In this document: piece after piece, positions 25,194-37,544 of the stretch
Layout of the letters: every line of letters begins with the position of its first letter
How positions within the stretch are numbered: the stretch's first letter is position 1
Source: G965215055 sp965215055
GTDB lineage: Bacteria > Pseudomonadota > Gammaproteobacteria > UBA4575
Assembly: GCA_965215055.1 (NCBI GenBank)
Contig: OZ244046.1
Coordinates: forward strand, 1,615,648-1,679,647
Reading direction: 5' to 3'
DNA: 64,000 nucleotides
Made by a program: the position numbers and the translations under genes
Notes under the pieces: model-generated
Databases searched by the model: none
What the model saw: the letters and a program-made list of their open reading frames with translations, nothing else
What the model was told of the DNA's origin: nothing

Positions 25194-26402
25194 ATGATTG
25201 AAGATACACGTTCTCAAGAGTTGGATGAGCTGCTTCGCGGCGCGGATGAAATCCTGCTGGCGGACGAACTGAGGTCCAGGCTGGCCAGCGGCAGACCGCT
25301 GCGAGTAAAGGCTGGTTTTGATCCAACCGCCCCCGACCTGCATCTTGGTCATACCGTACTGATTAACAAAATGCGCCAATTTCAACGGGCAGGGCACTGT
25401 GTCATTTTTTTAATAGGCGACTTTACTGCCATGATAGGCGACCCTTCGGGTAGAAACGTCATGCGGCAACCTCTTTCTCAAACTGAGATTCAAGCCAATG
25501 CGGCAACTTACAGGAAGCAGATTTTCAAGATATTGGACCCTGATAAGACGGAAGTCATGTTCAACTCGGCCTGGATGAATACTAAAAGCGCAGCAGACCT
25601 GATCAAGCTGGCCTCCAGGCATACGGTGGCGCGCATGCTGGAACGGGACGATTTCAGCAAGCGTTACAAATCTGGACAAGGGATTGCCATTCATGAATTT
25701 TTATATCCGCTGATTCAGGCTCAGGACTCCGTGGAACTGCAGGCGGATGTTGAGCTTGGAGGCACTGATCAGAAATTCAATTTACTGGTAGGGCGCGAAA
25801 TACAAAAGCAGTGCGGACAGCCTTCCCAGGTCATCATAACCATGCCGATTTTGGAAGGTTATGCACATGGTGACGGGAAAATGTCCAAATCATCGAACAA
25901 CTACATTGGCATTACTGAGCCACCGAACGAAATATTCGGCAAGATTATGAGTATTGATGATGAAAAAATGTGGCATTACTTTGAGCTGCTGAGTTTTTGT
26001 TCTACAGGCGAGATTAAAAAATTCAAGCAAGATGTGCAAAAGGGTGTGAATCCCAGGGATATTAAATTTGAACTGGCAGTTGAGATTGTCGAACGATTCC
26101 ACAACCGTCAGGCAGCCGAAGCCGCACGACTGGATTTTATTCGACGTTTTCAAAAGGGTGCAATACCGGAGAATCTGGAAGAGAAAACCGTCGTCAGCAT
26201 AGATGGCGGTATCGCCATCGCTAATCTCCTGAAGGATGCGCACCTGGTAGATACCACCTCGGATGCCCGCCGCATGATTAAACAGGGCGCAGTGAAGATG
26301 GATGGAACCAAAGTCTCAGATATGAAGCTGATGTTGGCTGCCGGGACTTGCGGCATTTTTCAAGTCGGTAAACGCAGGTTTGCAAAAATAAACGTAATCT
26401 AG
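25194..26402 (+). CDS. tyrS: Tyrosyl-tRNA synthetase
   Basis: TyrS charges tRNA-Tyr. The 402-residue product has the class I signature HLGH in PTAPDLHLGHTVL (about residues 48-56) and KMSKS in GDGKMSKSSNNY (about 230). It ends with an S4 RNA-binding domain (DARRMIKQGAVKMDGTKVSD). The overall pattern is that of the TyrZ-like group common in proteobacteria. It is the last protein gene before the rRNA operon. No hairpin terminator is evident after its stop. Confidence 0.97.
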   Translation: MIEDTRSQELDELLRGADEILLADELRSRLASGRPLRVKAGFDPTAPDLHLGHTVLINKMRQFQRAGHCVIFLIGDFTAMIGDPSGRNVMRQPLSQTEIQANAATYRKQIFKILDPDKTEVMFNSAWMNTKSAADLIKLASRHTVARMLERDDFSKRYKSGQGIAIHEFLYPLIQAQDSVELQADVELGGTDQKFNLLVGREIQKQCGQPSQVIITMPILEGYAHGDGKMSKSSNNYIGITEPPNEIFGKIMSIDDEKMWHYFELLSFCSTGEIKKFKQDVQKGVNPRDIKFELAVEIVERFHNRQAAEAARLDFIRRFQKGAIPENLEEKTVVSIDGGIAIANLLKDAHLVDTTSDARRMIKQGAVKMDGTKVSDMKLMLAAGTCGIFQVGKRRFAKINVI

Positions 26403-26447
26403 TTTCTTTTTTTGGAACTGGCCCAAGAGCAGCAGTTTGGCGCAGGG

Positions 26448-26477
26448 TTGACAAAAGCGGGCCTGAAAACATACAAT
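26448..26477 (+). promoter_or_regulatory. Candidate rrn promoter
   Basis: TTGACA (26448-26453) and TACAAT (26472-26477) are separated by 18 bases, about 190 bases before the 16S gene. The strong -35 and near-consensus -10 fit a ribosomal RNA promoter. Confidence 0.65.
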
Positions 26478-26509
26478 CACCGATCAGGCCTTGGATTTAT
26501 GCCAAGGTA

Positions 26510-26521
26510 GCTTTTTAACAA
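26510..26521 (+). promoter_or_regulatory. boxA antitermination element in the rrn leader
   Basis: GCTTTTTAACAA resembles the boxA consensus TGCTCTTTAACA and lies in the leader between the promoter and 16S. Nus-factor antitermination at such sites is established for rrn operons. Confidence 0.6.
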
Positions 26522-26666
26522 TGTACAGATGATTTGTGTGGGCGCTCTGTAGGCGCCTTACTTTAGTAAGGGTGATAACCATTCAGATAAGGCAGGTCTT
26601 TCAAGTTGCTTACGGAACTTGTTAGTCTGCATTAAAAAATCGCGGAGTAATCCGCAACATCTTTTT

Positions 26667-28196
<1,530 letters not shown>

Positions 28197-28336
28197 TAGA
28201 GTGAAGTTATCACCTCATCCCGCAGGGCGCCCACACAAGTCATCTTGACATCTAACGGGTTTGGCGGTTGTGCCTGATTTTAATCGGCGTGAGGCTTTGG
28301 CACAGACCTGGTAAATTTGACGTTGTGCTGAATTTT

Positions 28337-28413
<77 letters not shown>

Positions 28414-28434
28414 TTTTGTTCGTAGAAGGCAAGG

Positions 28435-28510
28435 GGGGCCATAGCTCAGCTGGGAGAGCGCCTGCTTTGCACGCAGGAGGTCGGCGGTTCGATCCCGCCT
28501 GGCTCCACCA
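28435..28510 (+). tRNA. tRNA-Ala (TGC)
   Basis: This is a complete 76-base tRNA with encoded CCA. It begins GGGGCCATAGCTCAGCTGGG, has anticodon TGC in CTTTGCACG and a T-arm GTTCGATCC. It follows tRNA-Ile by 21 bases in the rrn spacer. Confidence 0.97.
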
Positions 28511-28598
28511 ACAAGGAAGTTTGAGTCGTCAGTGCTGACTGATTTTTCAGGATTGGTCAGCACTGATTATTCAGTAATCTCTGGGATAAATGCTCAGA

Positions 28599-28612
28599 GC
28601 GTTTTTTAACAA
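28599..28612 (+). promoter_or_regulatory. boxA element in the 16S-23S spacer
   Basis: GCGTTTTTTAACAA is close to the boxA consensus and lies about 120 bases before 23S. The 28511-28734 spacer otherwise holds AT-rich processing-stem sequence without a gene. Confidence 0.5.
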
Positions 28613-28734
28613 TTTGGAAATCAACTAGGCGATAGATAAATCACTAAAATGTTTTATCTCGAGTTTTGTCGTTTATTCAAGCATATACCTCGGCATAATG
28701 ACGTCTGACAAACAGGGTAGACGAGTTTGTTTGA

Positions 28735-31638
<2,904 letters not shown>

Positions 31639-31722
31639 ACTCAAGCAAATACTTCAAAACTTTGCCTGGTTGAATTCCAGAAAATTCGAGTTGCGAGCAT
31701 GGATGCGCCACTCGGTCCGGTT

Positions 31723-31841
31723 TGCCTGGCGGCAATAGAGCACTGGTACCACCCGATCCCATCCCGAACTCGGAAGTGAAACGGTGCATCGCCGATGGTA
31801 GTGCGGGAGTTTCCCGTGTGAGAGTAGGGCACTGCCAGGCA
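31723..31841 (+). rRNA. rrf: 5S ribosomal RNA
   Basis: TGCCTGGCGGC at the start pairs with GCCAGGCA at the end. The internal CCCATCCCGAACTCGGAAGT and GATGGTAGTG are typical of bacterial 5S. It lies 84 bases after 23S. Confidence 0.95.
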
Positions 31842-31854
31842 TCAAACTGATTTT

Positions 31855-31885
31855 CCCCCGTTTTCAAAGACGGGGGCCCCATTTC
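31855..31885 (+). terminator. Terminator of the rRNA operon
   Basis: CCCCCG (31855-31860) pairs with CGGGGG (31871-31876) across a 10-base loop, 14 bases after 5S. The U run after it is weak (ATTTCTT). It also lies before the convergent galE stop. Confidence 0.6.
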
Positions 31886-31991
31886 TTGGCACATTAACCC
31901 ATCCTTCACATTCCGAGTGTTGGAAAATTACACTCAAAAGTCCCGTGAGTGGGCAGTCCTGCGTTTTCCTGTCCGTAAGGCAATGTTCTCG

Positions 31992-32993
31992 CTACTTGAC
32001 AGCATTCAGCTTTTCTTCCCATTCGATTGCAGTACGTACGATGAAGCCGAGATCGTCGTAGCGTGGAGACCAGTCCAATACCGCTTGCAGCTTTGCCGTG
32101 TCAGCCACCAGTGCTGGTGGGTCGCCAGTTCGGCGCAGGCCGTTACGGATATCAAGGACTACTCCAGCCTCCACTTGCAGGGCGTTGAGCACTTCGAGAA
32201 CGGAGAAGCCGTGACCATAACCGCAGTTGAGTATCTCGTTACTGCCACCACTTTCGAGGTAACTGAGCGCCGCAACGTGGGCATCAGCAAGGTCAGAGAC
32301 GTGGATATAGTCGCGAATGCAAGTGCCATCCGGAGTATCGTAATCGGTGCCAAATACGTTGATGTGGTCACGTAGACCTACAACTGCTTCGCTGACCACT
32401 TTGATAAGGTGTGTGGAGTCGGAGGTAGACTGACCTATCCGCCTTTGTGGATCCGCGCCGGCAACATTGAAATAGCGCAATGCAATGTAGCGGAAATCGT
32501 GGGCTACTGCGGTGTCGCGGAGCACCCATTCGGTAGCCAGCTTGGAGCTGCCGTAAGGATTAATTGGCATCGCAGGCATGTCCTCGGTTACTGGCAGCGC
32601 TGCCGGGATGCCGTAGACAGCTGCAGTTGAGGAAAAAACGAATCGCTTCACTCCTGTCTGGACACAAGCGCGAATCAGATTTGTGCTTGCACTGACGTTG
32701 TTGCAGTAGTATTTCAATGGATTGGCGGTTGACTCGAAGACCGAGGTGCTGCCGGCAAAGTGAACGACCGCGGTAACGCCATGCTTGGCCACGATCGCAC
32801 TTACGGTCTCAATGTTCCCAACGTCACCTTCGATGAAAATTATATCGTCCGGAACCGCCGTGTGCTGTCCCGTCGACAGGTCATCCAGCACGACGACAGG
32901 GTAGTCGGCTTGGCGAAAAGCCAGTACGGTGTGGCTGCCAATGTAGCCGGCACCCCCAGTGATCAATAGCGAGCCTTTAGGAGTTACTTGCAT
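31992..32993 (-). CDS. galE: UDP-glucose 4-epimerase
   Basis: GalE interconverts UDP-glucose and UDP-galactose (or the N-acetyl forms) with tightly bound NAD. The 333-residue product has the Rossmann motif LLITGGAGYIGSHTV near the N-terminus, FSSTAAVYG with the catalytic Ser/Thr, and the YxxxK pair in NPYGSSKLATE. LRYFNVAGADP and GTCIRDYIHVSDLADAH are further family motifs. It begins the polysaccharide region and would provide an activated sugar to the glycosyltransferases downstream. Confidence 0.95.
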   Translation of the reverse strand: MQVTPKGSLLITGGAGYIGSHTVLAFRQADYPVVVLDDLSTGQHTAVPDDIIFIEGDVGNIETVSAIVAKHGVTAVVHFAGSTSVFESTANPLKYYCNNVSASTNLIRACVQTGVKRFVFSSTAAVYGIPAALPVTEDMPAMPINPYGSSKLATEWVLRDTAVAHDFRYIALRYFNVAGADPQRRIGQSTSDSTHLIKVVSEAVVGLRDHINVFGTDYDTPDGTCIRDYIHVSDLADAHVAALSYLESGGSNEILNCGYGHGFSVLEVLNALQVEAGVVLDIRNGLRRTGDPPALVADTAKLQAVLDWSPRYDDLGFIVRTAIEWEEKLNAVK

Positions 32994-33029
32994 GATAAAT
33001 TTGTAGATAGAGAATTACATTTCTTCTCG

Positions 33030-34478
33030 TCATAGCGCCGCCGTGAATATAGCTAGTATCCCAACGCCGGTCAGCCAACTTGCCCTGTCACCCATTGCGA
33101 ATACAAGCGGATCATCGTCGACGATTCCGCGATTGGCGAGCAGCATCATGCGCCCCAACCAGTAAATCAACAAAGGGCAGATCAGCCACAGCAACTCCAA
33201 ACGGTCATAGTTTCCACCTGCTTCCAGACTTTGGATGTAAAGCGTAAGAATCACAATCGAGGCAAAGCTGCTGGCTGCACCGAGAGCTGCCATTACAGGG
33301 AGATCTTCGGCAAAATAGGCACGCCCGATGAGTTTCGACTCTCCGGGCTTACGCAGTGTATAAAGCTCGCTCTGGCGTTTAACGATGGCCAGAGCGAGAA
33401 ACATAAAGATGAAAAAGCCCAAAAACCAGGGGGATAACATAATCGAAACTGCCATCCCGCCAGCAATGACCCGAATCGTGTAAAGTACAGAGAGTGTGAG
33501 GACATCGATGAAAGTCATTCGCTTGAGCAATAGCGAGTAGGCAAACGTTATGATCAGGTAGAGGAGGATGCAGAGTCCTGCCGCTGCGGACAACTGGAAG
33601 GCTACTAAAAGCCCTCCTGCCATCATCGCTACACCGATGCCAACCGCCGGCAGCAATGGCACCTTTCCTGCAGCTATCGGGCGGTGGCGCTTGGTCTTAT
33701 GCCGGCGATCGTAGGGGAGATCAAACAGATCGTTCAGCAGATAGGTCCCGGATGCACAGGCCGATAGAGCGATGAACAATGCGAGCGCCACCAAGTAAAG
33801 CTCGGCGCTGGTTTCCTGTGCCGCAATTAGGGGCAAAAACACTAGCACATTCTTGATCCACTGATGTGGTCGTATCGCCCGCAAGTAATCGAGCGGATGA
33901 CCATCGAGTCCATCGAGAAACTGGGCATCCTGGTCTAATGCCTGGAGTTTACGAGCGAGACTTGCCGAGAGATTAACCCCGATCACATGCCGGGCCTGTT
34001 TCCATACAGCCAAGTCACGCCGTTCGTTACCAACGTAATCAAATCCACCTTTGCCAAATCGTTTGACCAGAACCGTGGCTTTTATCCGGCCGGCCAGATT
34101 AGTGCGTCCGTCCGAAGCAAAGTAGCCCATCGCCCCAACCGCCTCAGCAAGTGGGGCAACGACAAGCTCATCGGCGGCCGAGGCAAGCCAAACTTCACGT
34201 CCTGCCGCCTTGGCGGTAGTAATTTCGTTTGTCACAGCCGGATTTAATACTAGTGTCTCTGGTGGCAACGCAACAGCTTGGGCGATTTTTCGTTTCAGAG
34301 CGGCACGACCCTTCGCGATGGCGATGACCAACCATAACAGCAGGGCAAAGAGATTGAGCGGATGAGCAGAAATCATTCGGACGGTGCCTTCGATCAGCAG
34401 GTCGCCGCTGACCAGCGAGCCATCGATATCAACGACAAGTGGCACCTCGACCTTGTTTTTTAGTGCTGGGGAGTGCAT
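33030..34478 (-). CDS. HAD phosphatase-UbiA prenyltransferase fusion
   Basis: From the ATG at 34478 (MHSPALKNKVEVPLVVDIDG) the product has 482 residues. Residues 10-200 form a HAD-like hydrolase domain (VVDIDGSLVSGDLL, EVWLASAADELV, DYVGNERRDLAVW). The rest is a multi-helix UbiA-type prenyltransferase with the first Asp-rich motif in NDLFDLPYDRRHKTKRHRPI and about nine membrane helices. Such fusions are known as predicted decaprenyl-phosphate phosphoribosyltransferase-like proteins in exopolysaccharide loci, which transfer a phosphosugar to a polyprenyl carrier; the HAD part could remove the 5-phosphate. Starts at 34529 or further up are possible, but the latter run into the decayed DNA upstream. 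Confidence 0.8.
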   Translation of the reverse strand: MHSPALKNKVEVPLVVDIDGSLVSGDLLIEGTVRMISAHPLNLFALLLWLVIAIAKGRAALKRKIAQAVALPPETLVLNPAVTNEITTAKAAGREVWLASAADELVVAPLAEAVGAMGYFASDGRTNLAGRIKATVLVKRFGKGGFDYVGNERRDLAVWKQARHVIGVNLSASLARKLQALDQDAQFLDGLDGHPLDYLRAIRPHQWIKNVLVFLPLIAAQETSAELYLVALALFIALSACASGTYLLNDLFDLPYDRRHKTKRHRPIAAGKVPLLPAVGIGVAMMAGGLLVAFQLSAAAGLCILLYLIITFAYSLLLKRMTFIDVLTLSVLYTIRVIAGGMAVSIMLSPWFLGFFIFMFLALAIVKRQSELYTLRKPGESKLIGRAYFAEDLPVMAALGAASSFASIVILTLYIQSLEAGGNYDRLELLWLICPLLIYWLGRMMLLANRGIVDDDPLVFAMGDRASWLTGVGILAIFTAAL

Positions 34479-34579
34479 AACATAACAACTGGACGAGAAG
34501 CGGGCCTGCAAGAAGCTGTGTAAATTCATTGTACGTGAAACTCGGCATGGCGGCAAAAAAAGCCCGGTTGCTAGCAGCT

Positions 34580-34700
34580 CTGCTATGGAGATTGGATCGC
34601 AGATGTGGACCAAGGGCATGGCTCAACTTCATTAGAAGTAAATTTGACCGCAGAGGCGATTTGCTTTACATACAGGCCTGAATCTTACCAGCCTCGGTGT
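34580..34700 (+). pseudogene. Decayed partial copy of the methyltransferase gene at 35615-36340
   Basis: About 110 bases here align with 35785-35900 of the methyltransferase gene. They share runs such as GGGCATGGCTC, ACTTCATTAGA and AATTTGACCGCA, but about one base in six differs. In the matching frame the segment reads CGPRAWLNFIRSKFDRRGDL and then meets a stop (TGA near 34680). It has no start and no other domain part. It lies just before the sulfotransferase gene, so the region probably arose by a duplication of a sulfotransferase-methyltransferase unit that later decayed. Confidence 0.7.
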
Positions 34701-34772
34701 CAGTACCGAATGAGAAGCAATTATGCTCCGAGAATGTCGCAAAACGAAAGATTATTTAGGCACAGATTTATT

Positions 34773-35618
34773 ATGTATGATTATCTGCTAGTAATAGGTC
34801 CAGGCCGGTCCGGAAGCGAATTTCTGTACCGGAACTTAAAGGGCCATCGAGACTTTGCCTTTCCTGAAATTAAGGAGGGGATCTATTATCGGTCCCCGAA
34901 AGCATTCAAGCGAGCTCGGCAAAGGTTGCATGGCAAACAACGAATGCTGCTATGTGACATAGCAAATAGCGCATACTGTGATCCTGCCCTGTTCTCTGGT
35001 ATTGAAGCACTTGGAAAAAAAGGCATCAAGATACTGTTAATGGTGTTAATCAGAAACCACCGAGACCGCGCCATTTCAATGTTATGGTTCAGGAAAAGTC
35101 GAGGAGAACCCTCGGCTCTCTTTGGCAGCAGGCGCCTGGAGGAGGTTATAGTGCGTGACAGGCTGGTCCCGAAAATGCTTCTGGATATTTTCCGGATCAA
35201 GGCTGATATTCTGACCGTCAGCTTTTCGGCACTTACCAAGGATACGGCAGCTGTACTGGAAGTATTGGCCTCCCTCTGTCAGACCTCGGGATTCGACTCT
35301 GTCTTACAAGAACCAGTAAATGAAGTGGTCAGTCCGAGATTCGTTTGGTTCTCGGCGCTTGGGTGGCTGTGTGGTAGAGCACTGCGCAAGCTTGGCTTCA
35401 GGCGGCTGTTGCAGAGAGCTAAAGATAACCAACTTTTGAAGAGCGTGTTCTTCGTTCCATGGTCGAAGGATGAAGGCAACCTGTGCCTGTCTGAAAAGTC
35501 TCTGAAGACATTGGATACCTCATATTCTGAGTGTTGGTCAATTGTGGAAAACTCATCAGAGCAGATAGGGAGAGGCATATATTTTAGGAAATTTAACTTA
35601 GCCGAACGGTTATCGTGA
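34773..35618 (+). CDS. Sulfotransferase-family protein
   Basis: From the ATG at 34773 (MYDYLLVIGPGRSGSEFLYR) the product has 281 residues. The GPGRSGSEFLYRNL segment is the 5'-phosphosulfate loop of PAPS-dependent sulfotransferases. LIRNHRDRAISMLWF matches the 3'-phosphate binding region (RxxxxRAxSxxW-like). The remainder is weakly conserved, as usual for carbohydrate sulfotransferases. It would sulfate a surface glycan. A longer reading from 34605 would only translate the decayed methyltransferase fragment. The stop overlaps the GTG start of the methyltransferase, so the two are translationally coupled. Confidence 0.78.
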   Translation: MYDYLLVIGPGRSGSEFLYRNLKGHRDFAFPEIKEGIYYRSPKAFKRARQRLHGKQRMLLCDIANSAYCDPALFSGIEALGKKGIKILLMVLIRNHRDRAISMLWFRKSRGEPSALFGSRRLEEVIVRDRLVPKMLLDIFRIKADILTVSFSALTKDTAAVLEVLASLCQTSGFDSVLQEPVNEVVSPRFVWFSALGWLCGRALRKLGFRRLLQRAKDNQLLKSVFFVPWSKDEGNLCLSEKSLKTLDTSYSECWSIVENSSEQIGRGIYFRKFNLAERLS

Positions 35619-36340
35619 CAGGAAGGTTCTGCAAGTACGAAGCTGTACAACGCCGAAACTTCCGGGAATTGGTGCACGCTGGAGCTTACGGGGTAGACTT
35701 CGATCACAAACCGGAAGCAAAGGCATTCGTGAAGGGTTGTATCAACGATCTCTTCCCAGTCGCTACCGGCCCTGGTCTGAGGATATTGGATTGCGGATGT
35801 GGGCCAGGGGCATGGCTCGACTTCATTAGAGGTGAATTTGACCGCAAAGGTGGTTTGCTTCACAGGTACTATGGATTTGATCTTACCTCGGAAATGGTTG
35901 AAGTGGCCTGCCGGCGTCTTCCCGAATTTCCCTCAACCCGATTGCACCAGGGCGACATTATTGCGGCGGAGTCCTACGTGTTCGATGATGAAGAGCCTCT
36001 GTTCGACCTGATCTATTGTTACGATGTTGTGCAACAGCTTCCGCTGAGGCTGCAGTTCCAGGCATGTGAAACAATGGCGGAACACTTGAGGAATGGTGGT
36101 GTTGCCATCATGTTCGATCAGGATCGTCATTCCTCATTTGGTCGTGCTATGGGCTGCGCGAAGTTCATTACACGCTATCTCAAGATTCCCCTGGTCCCGC
36201 CGCACTATACTGCAGCCCGCTATCCTCCACTCAGACAATTCGCGCGGAGGCTCAGGGAGAGCGGATACGAGACGACCATCAAAGTCGCGCCCAATGGAAG
36301 AAAGCGGGCGCTGGTGGTACAACTGCCATCAGCAACATAA
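35615..36340 (+). CDS. Class I SAM-dependent methyltransferase
   Basis: The 241-residue product starts at a GTG overlapping the previous stop. The SAM-binding motif I is RILDCGCGPGAWLDF (about residues 55-69), followed by YYGFDLTSEMVEVA (motif with the acidic ribose ligand) and LFDLIYCYDVVQQLP (motif IV region). The type resembles methyltransferases that modify glycans or lipid carriers. Its gene pairs with the sulfotransferase, suggesting a decorated polysaccharide. The last 12 bases overlap the convergent alpha/alpha-barrel gene. Confidence 0.85.
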   Translation: MTGRFCKYEAVQRRNFRELVHAGAYGVDFDHKPEAKAFVKGCINDLFPVATGPGLRILDCGCGPGAWLDFIRGEFDRKGGLLHRYYGFDLTSEMVEVACRRLPEFPSTRLHQGDIIAAESYVFDDEEPLFDLIYCYDVVQQLPLRLQFQACETMAEHLRNGGVAIMFDQDRHSSFGRAMGCAKFITRYLKIPLVPPHYTAARYPPLRQFARRLRESGYETTIKVAPNGRKRALVVQLPSAT

Positions 36341-37543
36341 GCTCGCTTCGAGCAGGTTTGAATCGATACAAAATTTGGCCGCCCAGCTGATATATCGATA
36401 CCGCTGATAATCGCCGTCTATGGGGTAGGAGCCCTTAACGCCACCCCGGTACTTCGATGGGCCGTCGATTCGAATGGTGCGACGCACAAAAGAATTGGCA
36501 AGCCGGCCGGCCTTCAAATAGCGGTCCTCCCCTGTAAGTTTGTACAGGGCAAGCCAGCAATAAGCAATCTGTGCTGTCCCGGTGAGGCAAGCCCATTCCA
36601 CGGCTGGACACCAACCCTTCATTATACGCCCTGATAAAAAACCATCTTCACCAAGGCATTTTAATAATCCATCTGCGGTCAGACACGATGCAGTCAAAAG
36701 CTCTCTATCCTCACTCGCTCGGTAAGCTTCTACAATACCTCGCAGGGCGTACCCAAGAGTATGGGTGAGAGGTCGCGAGGCATCATTGAGACAACAGTTG
36801 TCGAAGAAACCGTCTTCGCACTGATGAGTCAGCGTCCAATGAATGTTGGCCATTGCTGTAGCCGCGTACGAACCACCTGTTTCGACAGAGTCCGCTTCCA
36901 GAAGGCTCCATGCCACATGCGTATAGTGGGCCTTCTCGGTAGGGGTGGTGTATGGAGATAAATGCCGCCGCCAACACCCGTCAGAATCCTGGCCTGTTAC
37001 AAGCCAATCTGCCGCCTGCTTGAGAGATCTCTTGTAGTTCCCGAACTCACGGTGACCGGCCACCAAGCCGAGTAAAATCTGGCCGGTATTGAACGTCACC
37101 GGAGTTCTCAGGCTGGAGTTGATGTATCCACTCTGGAATCCGCCATTCGGGAGCTGTATGGAAACCAACCAGTCGAGCATGCTGCGAGCCCTGTCTCGGG
37201 CATCACTATCATTTCGCAGGCGTGCATAATCCAACATGGTGGGAATGGTATAGCCTGTAGTTTCCGGATAGGATGTCGACCATCCAGTGAGGTAGCTGTA
37301 GTGCCCGGCGATCCCTCCATCCCGAGATGCAGAATGATCCTGAGAGTAGCGTAACCAGTCAATACAGGCGTCTACGACGGCACTGATCCCCGGGTCTGAG
37401 GGTAAATGGTCGTGGCGATTATTGAAGCGTTCCATCCTCGCCGCAGGAGGCAGGCCTATATCCTGACTGTAGTTGTGTATCCGACTTATCACGCCGCGAA
37501 TCCTGGGAGAGCGTATCCTTTTGTACCATCGCCGAAAAGCCAT
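36329..37543 (-). CDS. Alpha/alpha-barrel protein of a polysaccharide cluster (prenyltransferase/glycosidase-like)
   Basis: I chose the ATG at 37543 (MAFRRWYKRIRS), one base after the preceding gene's stop. The 404-residue protein is a series of helical repeats: LDWLVSIQLPNGGFQSGYIN, AADWLVTGQDSDGCW and CEDGFFDNC. The QxxDGxW/F repeats resemble the terpene-cyclase, prenyltransferase and alpha/alpha6 glycosidase folds. It has no clear signal peptide. It is translated directly after a glycosyltransferase. A role in polysaccharide assembly or trimming is inferred; the reaction is unknown. Confidence 0.6.
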   Translation of the reverse strand: MAFRRWYKRIRSPRIRGVISRIHNYSQDIGLPPAARMERFNNRHDHLPSDPGISAVVDACIDWLRYSQDHSASRDGGIAGHYSYLTGWSTSYPETTGYTIPTMLDYARLRNDSDARDRARSMLDWLVSIQLPNGGFQSGYINSSLRTPVTFNTGQILLGLVAGHREFGNYKRSLKQAADWLVTGQDSDGCWRRHLSPYTTPTEKAHYTHVAWSLLEADSVETGGSYAATAMANIHWTLTHQCEDGFFDNCCLNDASRPLTHTLGYALRGIVEAYRASEDRELLTASCLTADGLLKCLGEDGFLSGRIMKGWCPAVEWACLTGTAQIAYCWLALYKLTGEDRYLKAGRLANSFVRRTIRIDGPSKYRGGVKGSYPIDGDYQRYRYISWAAKFCIDSNLLEASLCC

Positions 37544-37544
37544 G

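Noticed and set aside
34605..34772. Longer N-terminus of the sulfotransferase
   Set aside because: It translates the decayed methyltransferase fragment in a different frame; the sulfotransferase signature begins right after the ATG at 34773.
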